64,000 nt of DNA from Hyphomicrobiales bacterium (GCA_900466475.1 UBMI01000007.1:328569-392568); one strand, 5' to 3'. Positions 1 through 8,313 are shown, numbered from the stretch's first letter. Numbers and translations are program-made. The notes: generated from the sequence alone by a model not told the origin.

Positions 1-45
1 AATGTGTTCGATGTGAAGATCGCAGACGCGGCCCTTGCCGGCTAG
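1..45 (+). CDS. C-terminal end of an upstream gene (partial)
   Basis: Frame 1 is open from the window edge and ends in TAG at 43-45, giving a 14-residue tail (NVFDVKIADAALAG). The next gene starts 118 bases downstream on the same strand. The tail is too short to assign a function, and it could be chance reading rather than a real gene end. Confidence 0.35.
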   Translation, partial: NVFDVKIADAALAG

Positions 46-162
46 CGTCGACGACGGAGGAAATACTGGTGCCGTCCCGCTTCGACCGGGACAAGCGGAG
101 CCTTGCTGACGATCCCTTGACGCGCTTCGCGGGATCAGAGGACGAGTAAACGGGAGTTCATC

Positions 163-1140
163 ATGACGGCCGGAACATTAAACAGATTACCCTCTCTCGC
201 CATTATCATACCCTGCTACAACAATGCTGAAACACTTGCCGAAGCGCTCGACAGCGCTCTGGCACAGGATTATCCGGACTTCGAGGTTCATCTCTGCGAC
301 AACGGCTCCACCGACGGCAGCCGGGAAATAATCGCATCCTACTCGTCTCCCTTGCTGAAGCCGGCTCTGCACCCCGACACCGTACCGCGCACGGACAACT
401 GGAACCGCGCCTACACCGCTGGCGCGAATGCCGACTACCTCGTCACACTGCACGCCGACGATCGCCTCGCTCCGGGCGCGTTGCGCGCCATCGGGCGCGC
501 GGCAATGCGCAACCCCGCCCTGATCCATGGCCGTTTCAGGCAGATCACCTATGAAGGAGACCCGATCCCTGGCCACCGTTTCGGGTGGAGCTACAGCAAC
601 AGCGGTGAGGCCTTCCGGGAATTGCTGCTGCTCAACAATATGGTCGCGATGCCGGGTGCGACGATCCGTACGGATGTCTTCTTCAAGGCCGGCCGCTGGG
701 ATCCAGCCTGGCAATATCTGCAGGATATGGAACTCTGGTGGCGCTGCGGCGAGCTCGGAGAAGTGGCTTTTGTCGCCGACATGCTTGGCGACCACAGGGC
801 ATACAAGCATCCGCAGGCGCTGCACCGGCACGCTGAGGAACATCTGCGCTGGGCAACGCGCAGACTTCGCAACGCTCCGACCCCCCGCCTGCGGCAAGCC
901 GCCGCCGACGGGCTGAACGCCTATCTCACGCGCCTCGAAGCGGAAGTGGATACCTTGCCGGATGTCGCCGCCAGTCTGGTGGAGCCCGTAAGGGCAGCCA
1001 GGGCGGCACTCGCGAAGGCACCGGGAACACGCGTCGATGCCCTTCGCCGGCAGAGACTGTTGCGCATGCGGGCCGCCTCGCTCTCAGCTATCACAAAGCT
1101 CTTTGGGAGACTTTCACCCTGGCAGGCCTTGTCGCGTTGA
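163..1140 (+). CDS. Family 2 (GT-A) glycosyltransferase
   Basis: This 325-residue cytosolic protein is predicted to transfer a sugar from a nucleotide-sugar donor, probably in surface polysaccharide or glycoconjugate synthesis. The N-terminus has the GT2 pattern LAIIIPCYNNAETL, followed by DNGSTDG and a HADD acidic motif near residue 98 that stands in for the metal-binding DXD. A later MELWWR segment matches the ED/W acceptor region of the family. No membrane helix is evident. The ATG at 163 follows GGGAG about 7 bases upstream. Acceptor and donor cannot be told from sequence, and the only neighbour that might help lies outside the window. Confidence 0.85.
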   Translation: MTAGTLNRLPSLAIIIPCYNNAETLAEALDSALAQDYPDFEVHLCDNGSTDGSREIIASYSSPLLKPALHPDTVPRTDNWNRAYTAGANADYLVTLHADDRLAPGALRAIGRAAMRNPALIHGRFRQITYEGDPIPGHRFGWSYSNSGEAFRELLLLNNMVAMPGATIRTDVFFKAGRWDPAWQYLQDMELWWRCGELGEVAFVADMLGDHRAYKHPQALHRHAEEHLRWATRRLRNAPTPRLRQAAADGLNAYLTRLEAEVDTLPDVAASLVEPVRAARAALAKAPGTRVDALRRQRLLRMRAASLSAITKLFGRLSPWQALSR

Positions 1141-1463
1141 CGATCGACAGCATTCTCAGTTGAGATCCGTGTAAGCGGTAGTCTTTCAAATCGTTTTCGT
1201 GGCACGACTACCGACTGGGTTGGATCTAATCCCCGGGCCGTTTGACAGGAGGTCGTGATGAGCTTCATCGCGGCCGGTCACCACTTGCTGCAGGGAATCC
1301 ATACACGGCCGCCGCGACGGTCATCGTGATCCCCTATGGCAAAGAGGAGTGCAGAGAGAATGCGTGCCATCGCAAGCAGGATCGCGATGACAGGCATGGT
1401 CAAGGCACTGGATCTTTCTTCGTGATGGAAGGAGACGCGGCAGATGCCGCGTCGATGTTGAGG
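1141..1463. other. Intergenic gap with no convincing gene
   Basis: These 323 bases separate two convergent genes. They hold a hairpin near the right end (listed separately). A strong Shine-Dalgarno-like AGGAGG near 1248 precedes an ATG at 1258, but that frame closes after 23 codons. On the minus strand an ATG at 1397 opens a 39-residue frame with a hydrophobic N-terminal half and stops at 1278; it lacks a clear ribosome site, so I do not call it a gene. Confidence 0.5.
1434..1453 (-). terminator. Hairpin terminator candidate after the DUF1236 gene
   Basis: GACGCGGC and GCCGCGTC form a perfect 8-bp stem around AGAT, 11 bases beyond the stop of the minus-strand gene ending at 1464. The trailing run is pyrimidine-rich rather than a clean T tract, so efficiency is uncertain. 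Confidence 0.5.
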
Positions 1464-1862
1464 TTAGTTGATGACCTGGATCACCTTGCGGGAAGAAGGC
1501 TCGACGATGACACGTTCATCGTTCACGATCGCATAGGCATATTTCGGATTGTCCGGAATGGGCGTTACGACAACAGTCTCCGGCAAGGCGTGGCCGACAA
1601 CGACCTTTTCCTTGACGACCACGCGGGCCGAGGGAGCCGGAGCTTCGCGAACATAGGTGACGACCTTCTGCGGCGGCGGATCGATGGCCGTGCCGACAAT
1701 TGCACCGGCTACGCCGCCGACTGCCGCACCAACCGGGCCACCGACGATCGCCCCGGTTACAGCGCCACCAGCGGCACCATTGACCGTCGAAGACTGGGCG
1801 AGTGCGATGCCTGACATGAGAGACGCGGCAACGGCCGTGCCCACAACTAGCTTGGAGAGCAT
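1464..1862 (-). CDS. Exported DUF1236-like protein with glycine-zipper segment
   Basis: This 132-residue protein starts with a signal peptide (MLSKLVVGTAVAASLMSGIALAQ). A Gly/Ala/Val-rich stretch at about residues 28-62 has GxxxG spacing like glycine-zipper outer-membrane proteins. The C-terminal half carries the PKYAYAIVNDERVIVE-type segment of DUF1236, a family common in rhizobia. I chose the ATG at 1862 because GAGGAG lies just upstream and the signal peptide starts there; an in-frame extension to 1922 has no such support. A perfect EcfG-type promoter lies about 50 bases upstream. The likely role is an envelope or stress protein; its biochemical function is unknown. Confidence 0.8.
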   Translation of the reverse strand: MLSKLVVGTAVAASLMSGIALAQSSTVNGAAGGAVTGAIVGGPVGAAVGGVAGAIVGTAIDPPPQKVVTYVREAPAPSARVVVKEKVVVGHALPETVVVTPIPDNPKYAYAIVNDERVIVEPSSRKVIQVIN

Positions 1863-1910
1863 TTTCTCCTCCTCTGGTTTCGAGGCGGCCTTTTTGACCG
1901 CTGCCAAACC

Positions 1911-1935
1911 AACGACCCGCATTCCCCGCTGTTCC
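1911..1935 (-). promoter_or_regulatory. EcfG/RpoE2-type promoter of the DUF1236 gene
   Basis: On the minus strand GGAAC (1935-1931), a 16-base spacer and CGTT (1914-1911) match the alphaproteobacterial general-stress sigma consensus GGAAC-N16/17-cGTT exactly. The -10 element lies 49 bases before the ATG at 1862. Confidence 0.65.
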
Positions 1936-1965
1936 GGATCCCGGACCTCAGTCGGGCTGGCTTCA

Positions 1966-1977
1966 GACTTTGGTCCG
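1966..1977. promoter_or_regulatory. Shared element GACTTTGGTCCG, copy 1
   Basis: This 12-mer recurs exactly at 4971-4982. Each copy lies 104-113 bases upstream of the start of a minus-strand envelope-protein gene (1862 and 4858). The two copies flank a NarL-type two-component system, so an operator is possible. No binding data are implied. Confidence 0.35.
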
Positions 1978-2058
1978 ATGCCGCGCGGACTGAAGTCCCT
2001 GCTCCGGAACGCACTGCCTCCTCACCCGTTCGGCCCTCCATCGAAAGAGGAGTTGATC

Positions 2059-2229
2059 ATGGACGACAGGAACGAATTCCCGGAAATTTCCAGCGCATGG
2101 AACGCATCCCTGCTTGCGCTTGTCATCTTTCTTGCCGTCATGCTCTACGTCTTCGGCACGGCCATGTCGGGTGATACCGACGAGTTGACCGCCAGCATTC
2201 GCGGCGCCGATGTCGTCCAGTCCAGGTGA
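2059..2229 (+). CDS. Small single-span membrane protein
   Basis: The 56-residue product begins MDDRNEFPEISSAW, has one hydrophobic helix (about residues 17-35, LLALVIFLAVMLYVFG) and a short polar tail. GAAAGAGGAG lies just before the ATG. The stop is 58 bases before the histidine kinase start on the same strand, so it may be co-transcribed with the kinase and regulator and act as an accessory membrane component; that role is inference. A longer upstream in-frame extension exists but runs antisense through the DUF1236 gene and is a shadow. Confidence 0.6.
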   Translation: MDDRNEFPEISSAWNASLLALVIFLAVMLYVFGTAMSGDTDELTASIRGADVVQSR

Positions 2230-2287
2230 GGTGGAAAAGTCCGGCCGATGCGATAGTTTGCATGGATCGTCGCAAATCAGGTTGGAA

Positions 2288-3676
2288 ATGAACTGGCTCA
2301 TACGGTGGAACGCCCGCTCCCTCGCCTCCCAATTCTTCATCATGGGAGGACTCGTCTCACTTGCCGCAATGTTCGGGATCGGGCTCATCGTCACCCGACT
2401 TATCGAGAATGCCGTCATTCACAATTCCGGGGCTGCAACAGCGCTTTACGTGGACAGCGTGGTCGCACCCCTGCTTCCCGACATGCAGACGGAATCGCTG
2501 CTCGATGACGCAAGTGCCCAAGCGCTCGATGAGACACTTGGACAGGGCGCACTTGGCCGCCGTCTCGTGTCGTTCAAGCTGTGGCGCCGTGACGGCACGA
2601 TCCTCTACTCCAATGAAAAGGAGCTGGTGGGGAAGACATTTCCGGTCAATGGCAAACTCGCCCAGGCGTTTGCAGGCTCGCTGGTCGCGCGTTACGAAGT
2701 CGCAAGCGACCCTGAAAGCGCCGAAGAGCGCAATCTCGGCAGGGCGCTCATGGAAATCTACAATCCTGTTTTGCAGCCTTGGTCGGGAGAGGCCGTGGCT
2801 GTGCTTGAATTCTACGAGACTTCCGAAGGGCTGGAAGACAGCCTTGCACAGGCACGGCTCTGGAGCTGGCTGGCCGTGGCCGGCCTGACCGCGATTTTCT
2901 TCCTCACCCTCTCCATTCTTGTCTTTCGCGGCAGCCATACGATCGAAGTGCAACGCGAAGCGCTAAAGGCCAGGGTAGACGAACTCTCCGCACTTCTGGC
3001 TGAAAATCGCGGCCTGCAACGCCGACTTCAATTGTCTTCCCAGCGCGCCGCGGCCCTGAACGAAACCTATTTGCGCGGCATCGGTGCCGATCTGCATGAC
3101 GGCCCGGCGCAGCACATCGCCTATGCCTCGCTGCGGCTCGACAGCAACCTGCTTGTCGACGCCGCTGTCCAGCCGGAGGCACGCGAAAAGGAGCTCACCT
3201 GGATCCGTTCGAGTCTCGCCGAGGCGATGAAGGAGATCCGCGACATCTGCAAGGGACTGGTACTGCCGCAAATCGAGAAGGCTTCGATTACGGAAATCGT
3301 GAAACGCGTTGTCGAAGCCCACCAAGAAAAGACCGGCACTACTGTCGATACAAAAATTGACGAGGACGATCCGGAACTTGCCACCGCTCTCAAAATTTGC
3401 ATCTACCGCTTCGTTCAGGAGGCGCTCAACAATGCCTATCGCCACGGAGGCGGCGTGGAGCAGGCAGTCAGAGCAACATCACACGGCGGCGCCGTCCGCG
3501 TCGAAGTCAGCGACCGAGGCGAGGGTTTTGATCCGACGCAGGTAAGGCCGGCGAGCCTCGGCCTTGCCGGGCTCAAAGAACGGATCGATAGCCTTGGCGG
3601 GGAATTCGACATAATAACCGGCGAAGGCGGAACGACTGTCATCATGACCTTCGCGCCTATGGAAGTGGAGGATTAG
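2288..3676 (+). CDS. NarL-type (HPK7) membrane sensor histidine kinase
   Basis: This 462-residue kinase has a transmembrane helix at about 14-38, a periplasmic sensor region at about 40-190, a second helix at about 193-214, a coiled-coil-like segment, and a HisKA_3 dimerisation domain whose phosphoacceptor is His270 in DLHDGPAQ. A HATPase_c domain follows, with EALNNAYRHGG as N box and DRGEGFDP and GLAGLKER as glycine boxes. The signal sensed is not recognisable. It ends 1 base before the response-regulator gene, its evident partner. I use the ATG at 2288; the frame also opens at 2210, which would overlap the small upstream gene. Confidence 0.88.
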   Translation: MNWLIRWNARSLASQFFIMGGLVSLAAMFGIGLIVTRLIENAVIHNSGAATALYVDSVVAPLLPDMQTESLLDDASAQALDETLGQGALGRRLVSFKLWRRDGTILYSNEKELVGKTFPVNGKLAQAFAGSLVARYEVASDPESAEERNLGRALMEIYNPVLQPWSGEAVAVLEFYETSEGLEDSLAQARLWSWLAVAGLTAIFFLTLSILVFRGSHTIEVQREALKARVDELSALLAENRGLQRRLQLSSQRAAALNETYLRGIGADLHDGPAQHIAYASLRLDSNLLVDAAVQPEAREKELTWIRSSLAEAMKEIRDICKGLVLPQIEKASITEIVKRVVEAHQEKTGTTVDTKIDEDDPELATALKICIYRFVQEALNNAYRHGGGVEQAVRATSHGGAVRVEVSDRGEGFDPTQVRPASLGLAGLKERIDSLGGEFDIITGEGGTTVIMTFAPMEVED

Positions 3677-3677
3677 G

Positions 3678-4301
3678 ATGACGTCCATCAAAATCGGCGT
3701 GGTAGACGACCATCCCCTGTTCCGCGAGGGGGTCACCCGCAGCCTCTCCGAGGTCAGCGATTTTGTCGTCGTCGGAGAAGGTGCCAACACATCTGATGCA
3801 GCAATGATCGCCGCCGATACCCGTCCGGACGTGCTGCTTCTCGATGTGTCGATGCCCGGGGACGGCCTTTCGGTGATCGACGAAATCCTTTCCATAAGCC
3901 CGGAGACCAAAATTCTCATGCTCACGGCTTCAGAGGAAGTCGATACGCTGGTCGAAGCGCTGCAACGCGGCGCAAAGGGTTACATTCTCAAGGGTGTCGG
4001 CTCCCGCGGGCTGGCGGACGCCATCCGCACCGTTTTCAAGGGAGCCCGCTACGTCTCCCCGGCGATGTCAGCCAAAGTCATGGAATATTCGTTGAGCGGG
4101 CAGGCATCGGACAGGGACGCGCTTACTCCTCGGGAACGCGAGGTGATGGATCTCGTGGCGCAAGGCCTTTCAAACAAGCACATCGGCCTGCGTCTCGACC
4201 TGCAGGAGAAAACGGTAAAGCATCATATGACCCAGATCCTGACAAAACTCGGCGTAACGAACAGGACGGAAGCTGCCTTGCGGTGGCGCGAAAAACGCTA
4301 G
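3678..4301 (+). CDS. NarL/FixJ-type response regulator
   Basis: The 207-residue protein has an N-terminal receiver domain (acidic pair DD at 10-11, phosphoacceptor Asp56 in LLLDVSMPG, lysine in KGYILKG) and a C-terminal LuxR-type helix-turn-helix (LTPREREVMDLVAQGLSNKHIGLRL and the recognition helix EKTVKHHM). It should be phosphorylated by the kinase encoded immediately upstream and bind DNA as a dimer. The stop codon overlaps the stop of the convergent gene at 4298 in the palindrome CTAG. Targets are unknown; the shared 12-mer elements on both sides are candidates. Confidence 0.88.
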   Translation: MTSIKIGVVDDHPLFREGVTRSLSEVSDFVVVGEGANTSDAAMIAADTRPDVLLLDVSMPGDGLSVIDEILSISPETKILMLTASEEVDTLVEALQRGAKGYILKGVGSRGLADAIRTVFKGARYVSPAMSAKVMEYSLSGQASDRDALTPREREVMDLVAQGLSNKHIGLRLDLQEKTVKHHMTQILTKLGVTNRTEAALRWREKR

Positions 4302-4858
4302 CGCAGCAGGCGCGTGAGCCGCGTGCTGTCAGCCGACGTCGCCCGCCGGTTGATGATCGTACGGCCTTTCGAATCCTTCATGATGTAGCGTCCTGCACGT
4401 AGGGTTTCGGTTATTCCATTCGTATGCCGGACATCGATCGAGCCGTCCGTATCTTCGGTTGCGCGTGCTCCCGATGTCGAGGACGCATTGCCCGTGCTGC
4501 CGCCTCCGGTCGAGCTGGATCGTCCGCTCCCGCTGCTGTTGCCGCTGCCACCCGAATTGCCGTTTCCGTTCCCCCCGCCGTTGCCGCTCCCGCCGCCATT
4601 GCCGTTGCCGTTTCCCCCGCCGTTACCATTGCCATTTCCCCCGCCATTACCATTTCCGCCGCCGTTGCCGTTTCCACCACCTCCGCCATTGCCGCCGTTG
4701 CCGTTCCCATTTCCCCCGCCATTGCCGTTATCGTTCTTTGCAAAGGCTGCCTGGCTGGCGAGCGAGGGAAACGAACCCGCCACATCAACCTTCAGCGGCG
4801 CAGCGGCAAGAAAACTCGCGCCGCAGCCCATCAGAAAATTGCGCTTGGAGATCACCAT
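4298..4858 (-). CDS. Exported Gly/Asn-repeat protein
   Basis: The 186-residue product has a hydrophobic N-terminal export signal (MVISKRNFLMGCGASFLAAAP), then about 60 residues of near-pure NGNGG repeats (residues about 42-103), a Ser/Gly linker, and a conserved-looking basic C-terminus (about 130-186, RAGRYIMKDSKGRTIINRR). Low-complexity GN repeats suggest an unstructured surface or matrix linker. I do not recognise a functional domain. A long proline-rich frame opposite is a shadow of the GGN codons. The ATG at 4858 is the natural start. Confidence 0.7.
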   Translation of the reverse strand: MVISKRNFLMGCGASFLAAAPLKVDVAGSFPSLASQAAFAKNDNGNGGGNGNGNGGNGGGGGNGNGGGNGNGGGNGNGNGGGNGNGNGGGSGNGGGNGNGNSGGSGNSSGSGRSSSTGGGSTGNASSTSGARATEDTDGSIDVRHTNGITETLRAGRYIMKDSKGRTIINRRATSADSTRLTRLLR

Positions 4859-4970
4859 CGTCGCTTGCCTTGTCCTTTTTCCTCAAGTGTCTGCTCAAAG
4901 CAGGAAGCATGAGATTGACCGCTTGTTCCGAAATTGCAAGACGGTCGGACATAGGTGCCAGATGACCTCG

Positions 4971-4982
4971 GACTTTGGTCCG
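4971..4982. promoter_or_regulatory. Shared element GACTTTGGTCCG, copy 2
   Basis: This is an exact copy of the element at 1966-1977, 113 bases upstream of the Gly/Asn-repeat gene. Between it and the gene lies GGAAC on the minus strand (4929-4925), followed after 16 bases by GCTT, an imperfect EcfG-type promoter. Confidence 0.35.
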
Positions 4983-5047
4983 GGACAAAAAGCAAGCGTC
5001 ATCACCAAGGACGCGATCTTCTCACGGGAAGACTAAAATGATCTTGC

Positions 5048-5626
5048 CTAGATTACGGGAGCTACACACTGACGTCTTGGCCCGTCGAATGGCTGATAGC
5101 TGTTGTCCACAGCGCGATAGGAATTATAGCGGGCGGCGCACCATGATGTGTGCGGGCTCTGGGCTGCGTCCGCCGCGGGTAGCCCGACGGAGGGCTCTCT
5201 TTCTTCGATCACGCACGGTTTGCGGGGTCCCCCGTCAAAAGGCTGATATGTGTTGTCGGCCACATTATAAGACCGATAACGTTGCTGGCACCGGCTGAGA
5301 TGACGGCCGTCAGCCGTCCATTCTTGCTTCGGCTGCTCGATCGCCCCTGTCATCGTTGCATCAGGCGGCGCAATGGCCGTTATGCCAACCAGCTTGGCCG
5401 GCTTTGAGGACAAATCGTTAGCCGCAGCTTGAAGGGGTGGAAGCCGCTCGTAATTTTGCGTTTTTGGATCAACGTGTGTCGGTATCGTCGTCCAGAGCGG
5501 CGCATCGAGGTTGGCGAAATGATGCGGCGCCGGTTCGCGAATCCCATAGGAGGCAAAGCCGAGACCACCAACCAGAACGATCGGGATCACCGGCAGAAAC
5601 ATGGATGGTGTAGCAAGCGACTTCAT
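5048..5626 (-). CDS. BA14K-family protein with two tandem repeats
   Basis: The 192-residue protein has an N-terminal membrane anchor or signal (about residues 9-28), a low-complexity middle, and two copies of the BA14K cysteine motif: residues 113-138 (CQQRYRSYNVADNTYQPFDG, then a closing Cys) and 163-187 (CAARYNSYRAVDNSYQPFDG, then a closing Cys). BA14K proteins are lectin-like, immunoreactive envelope proteins first described in Brucella; each motif probably holds one disulfide. Two motifs in one chain suggest an internal duplication. The ligand is unknown. Confidence 0.8.
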   Translation of the reverse strand: MKSLATPSMFLPVIPIVLVGGLGFASYGIREPAPHHFANLDAPLWTTIPTHVDPKTQNYERLPPLQAAANDLSSKPAKLVGITAIAPPDATMTGAIEQPKQEWTADGRHLSRCQQRYRSYNVADNTYQPFDGGPRKPCVIEEREPSVGLPAADAAQSPHTSWCAARYNSYRAVDNSYQPFDGPRRQCVAPVI

Positions 5627-5843
5627 GACTCAGTCTCTCATTCCCAGTTGACATAGAAATTAGGAAGTGAGGTTTCGGTTCCGCAGCCGGATGGGAAATC
5701 GCATCTTTTGATGCTTATTTTGCCGGGATGGTGAGCCGCCTCCTGTAAATAGGAATTTATTGCCATCGCCCCGATTTTGACGGATAGCTGTTCTATCGGT
5801 TGATCCAGTCGACCGCAGCAGATTACGGGCAGAAAGAGGAAGC

Positions 5844-7136
5844 ATGTCGCAGAGAGCGGGCAGCGCCGACCTCCCCCTTCACGGAGGGCGCGTGCCGCCA
5901 TGGCTGGGTAACCGTATGACGACACTCGGCGCTCTGATCGCCGAGGCAATCGTGCACCATTACGGGCGCGATGAATTCCTGCGTCGGCTTGCCCATCCCT
6001 TCTGGTTCCAGTCCTTCGGCGCCGTCATGGGCATGGATTGGCATTCCTCCGGCATCACGACCAGCGTGCTCGGGGCGTTGAAACGTGGACTGAAACCACT
6101 CTCCAAGGAACTCGGCCTTCATGTCTGCGGCGGGCGCGGTGCGCAATCACGCAAGACGCCGGACGAACTGATGGTGATCGGCGATCGCACCGGCCTTGAC
6201 GGTGCCGGCCTTGCAAAGACAAGTCGCCTGGTCGCCAAGGTAGATAGCGCAGCGGTGCAGGATGGTTTCGATCTCTATCTGCACGGCTTCATTGTTGCCG
6301 ATGACGGCCATTGGGTGATCGTCCAGCAAGGCATGAACGGCGACAAGCGTCAGGCGCGGCGCTATCACTGGTTTTCCGAGGGACTGGAGAGCTTCGTCAA
6401 TTCCCCGCATGCGGCGATCGAAGGCCGCTCGCAGGGTGAGATCATCAATCTTGCCGACCGCCGCGCTGAAAAATCCCGTCACGACCAGCTCGATCTCCTT
6501 GCAACACTTGGACCGGATCGCATCATCCGCGAGGCGGCAGCCCTTGCCCTGGTGGCCGGTACCGCACCCGCTCCTGAGCCGGCAGAACAGCCGATGCTGC
6601 CGCACCTCATCATGCCCGCGCACCATGATGTCCGCGAAAGCGACGTCAATATGCGGCGGCTGCACGGCAACCTTGCTGCCGCTGCTGATCGTGGACCGGT
6701 CGATTTCGAGAATCTGTTGCTTGTGCCCGGCGTCGGCGCGCGCACAGTCAAGGCGCTGGCGCTCGTCGCCGAAGTCGTGCACGGCGCGCCCTGCCGTTTC
6801 TCCGATCCCGCCCGCTTTTCGATCGCTCACGGCGGCAAGGACAGGCACCCCTTCCCGGTACCGCTCAAAGTCTACGACGAGACCATCAATGTGATGAAAT
6901 CCGCGATCGTGAAGGGCAAACTCGGGCGCGATGAGGAACTGCAGGCCTTGCGTCGTCTCGACGACCAGTCGCGCAGCATGGAGCGCTACGTCACCGGCCC
7001 CGACCTCAAGGAAATTGTCGCAGGCGAATTCCGGCAGTCCTCGGCCTTCGGCGGCCGAAGCGTCTTCGGCTGGGAACAGCCGCCGGAAGATACGCCTGTG
7101 GAAGAAACAGCACGCCCTCGTAAAGATCTCCGCTGA
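5844..7136 (+). CDS. DUF763-family protein
   Basis: The 430-residue protein matches the DUF763 family over its N-terminal 340 residues: LPLHGGRVPPWL near the start, SFGAVMGMDWHSSGITTS, then KTPDELMVIGDRTGL and a VQQGMN segment. DUF763 proteins occur in archaea and scattered bacteria; they contain a helix-hairpin-helix-like LLVPGVGARTVKALALV segment near residue 292 that suggests nucleic-acid contact. The biochemical role is not established. It stands alone, with its own upstream region and a convergent neighbour. Confidence 0.75.
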   Translation: MSQRAGSADLPLHGGRVPPWLGNRMTTLGALIAEAIVHHYGRDEFLRRLAHPFWFQSFGAVMGMDWHSSGITTSVLGALKRGLKPLSKELGLHVCGGRGAQSRKTPDELMVIGDRTGLDGAGLAKTSRLVAKVDSAAVQDGFDLYLHGFIVADDGHWVIVQQGMNGDKRQARRYHWFSEGLESFVNSPHAAIEGRSQGEIINLADRRAEKSRHDQLDLLATLGPDRIIREAAALALVAGTAPAPEPAEQPMLPHLIMPAHHDVRESDVNMRRLHGNLAAAADRGPVDFENLLLVPGVGARTVKALALVAEVVHGAPCRFSDPARFSIAHGGKDRHPFPVPLKVYDETINVMKSAIVKGKLGRDEELQALRRLDDQSRSMERYVTGPDLKEIVAGEFRQSSAFGGRSVFGWEQPPEDTPVEETARPRKDLR

Positions 7137-7281
7137 GCGCGTGCGTGCCACCGGTATCGAGCATTTCGGCGGTTTTCATCTCGAAACGATGAGGACGCGG
7201 CGCGAACGGAGTGTTCGTCGCCGAGAAGCGATCGACAGGAACATCCAGTCCTGAGATCGCTTCCTCCACATCGTTGAACGG

Positions 7282-7839
7282 CTAGCCGATCAGCAGCTTA
7301 ACCCAGGCCTCGACATCATCGCCGCTGCTCAGGTCCGGCCGCACCAATCCGTCGATCATAAAGGTCGGCGAGACATGGATGCCGTTCTGGCGGGCATATT
7401 TGCAGTGCCATTTGATCTCCTTGTCGAGATCGGGGATAGCGAAGGCCTCTTTCAGCGCCACGCCGCTGTAGTGCTCGAGGCGCTCGATGATCTCATTCGG
7501 GGTGGCATCCATATTAGGACCGCCGGCGTGACGCTCGAACTCGAATTCCTCACGATGGGCGGCGACGGCCGCCATGACCTTCTTTGCGGTTTCCTTGCCA
7601 CTATTCAGTGTCGAGGCTGCAAGGACAGAACGCACGATCACGCCGGAATAGAGATGCCAAGGCTGCGACTGCAGGCGGATCTTGATTGTGATCCTGTCCG
7701 CTCCTGCCTGTTCGAGCAACGCATCCAGCTTGTTGAACGTCCTGACGGAATAGGGGCAGGTCGGCTCCAGAAAGGCCTCGAAAATGCGCGGTCCGAAACC
7801 CCAAGCGAGCGGGTCTGCGTGCCATGAAGTGGTTGTCAT
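7282..7839 (-). CDS. DsbA-fold thioredoxin-like protein with CPYS motif
   Basis: The product is about 185 residues. The thioredoxin active site reads EPTCPYSVRTF, so the second cysteine of CxxC is serine; this favours a monothiol, reductase/isomerase-like or glutathione-type activity over disulfide formation. The middle is helical and the segment VSPTFMIDG holds the cis-Pro loop expected of the fold. No signal peptide is visible, so it is probably cytosolic. I chose the ATG at 7839 because AAGGA sits 7 bases before it; another ATG is at 7845. It converges with the DUF763 gene. Confidence 0.7.
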   Translation of the reverse strand: MTTTSWHADPLAWGFGPRIFEAFLEPTCPYSVRTFNKLDALLEQAGADRITIKIRLQSQPWHLYSGVIVRSVLAASTLNSGKETAKKVMAAVAAHREEFEFERHAGGPNMDATPNEIIERLEHYSGVALKEAFAIPDLDKEIKWHCKYARQNGIHVSPTFMIDGLVRPDLSSGDDVEAWVKLLIG

Positions 7840-8025
7840 GTTCATGTCCTTTTGTCCTGCGGATCGATGTTGCCGGTCAGCATAATCACCGGAGCAGCCT
7901 CCGTCGCTGATGATATGGCTGTTTCCTGCCTATTTATTCATGGCACATGAAAGGCATAAGACCGTTCGTTCCATCATCCCCCTTTCACAACGGCATCAAG
8001 CCACTATGCTGTCCTCACGGATCAG

Positions 8026-8313
8026 ATGATGGATAATTCGATGACGCAGACACGGCAGGGGGAATTGCGCGAGCGAATGACGATCCTCGGTGATGTCGAT
8101 GCGGCCTCGTTCATTCCGTGGATCCGTCGCCATGCCGACAAGCTTGGACTGTCCCAGGATTTCTTTTACATGGGCGCCGACCGAATCGAACTTGAGGTCG
8201 CAGGTCCCGTTGAGCTGATCGACATGCTGGAAATCGGGTGTTCGCTCGGTCCGATCGACGTCTGGGTGGACGAGATTCAGCGCAGGATTGTAGACCCTGC
8301 CGACACACCGTAG
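8026..8313 (+). CDS. Acylphosphatase-like small protein lacking catalytic residues
   Basis: This 95-residue protein follows the acylphosphatase pattern: a first strand and loop RMTILGDVDAASF, a helix WIRRHADKLGL, a strand IELEVAGP, and a second helix before a final VWVDEI strand. The catalytic Arg of the GxVQGVxFR loop and the catalytic Asn are both missing (ASF and FYMGAD in their places). It is therefore likely a non-catalytic fold relative, and its role is unknown. The start could be 8026, 8029 or 8041. It lies 150 bases upstream of the oxygenase operon on the same strand. Confidence 0.6.
   Translation: MMDNSMTQTRQGELRERMTILGDVDAASFIPWIRRHADKLGLSQDFFYMGADRIELEVAGPVELIDMLEIGCSLGPIDVWVDEIQRRIVDPADTP

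Noticed and set aside
4560..4735. Short regular repeats resembling a CRISPR or VNTR array
   Set aside because: The periodicity is that of Gly/Asn codons inside a gene; no spacers or leader.
4488..5036. Plus-strand proline-rich open frame
   Set aside because: It is the mirror of the GGN/AAN codon repeats of the minus-strand Gly/Asn protein; no ribosome site or domain.
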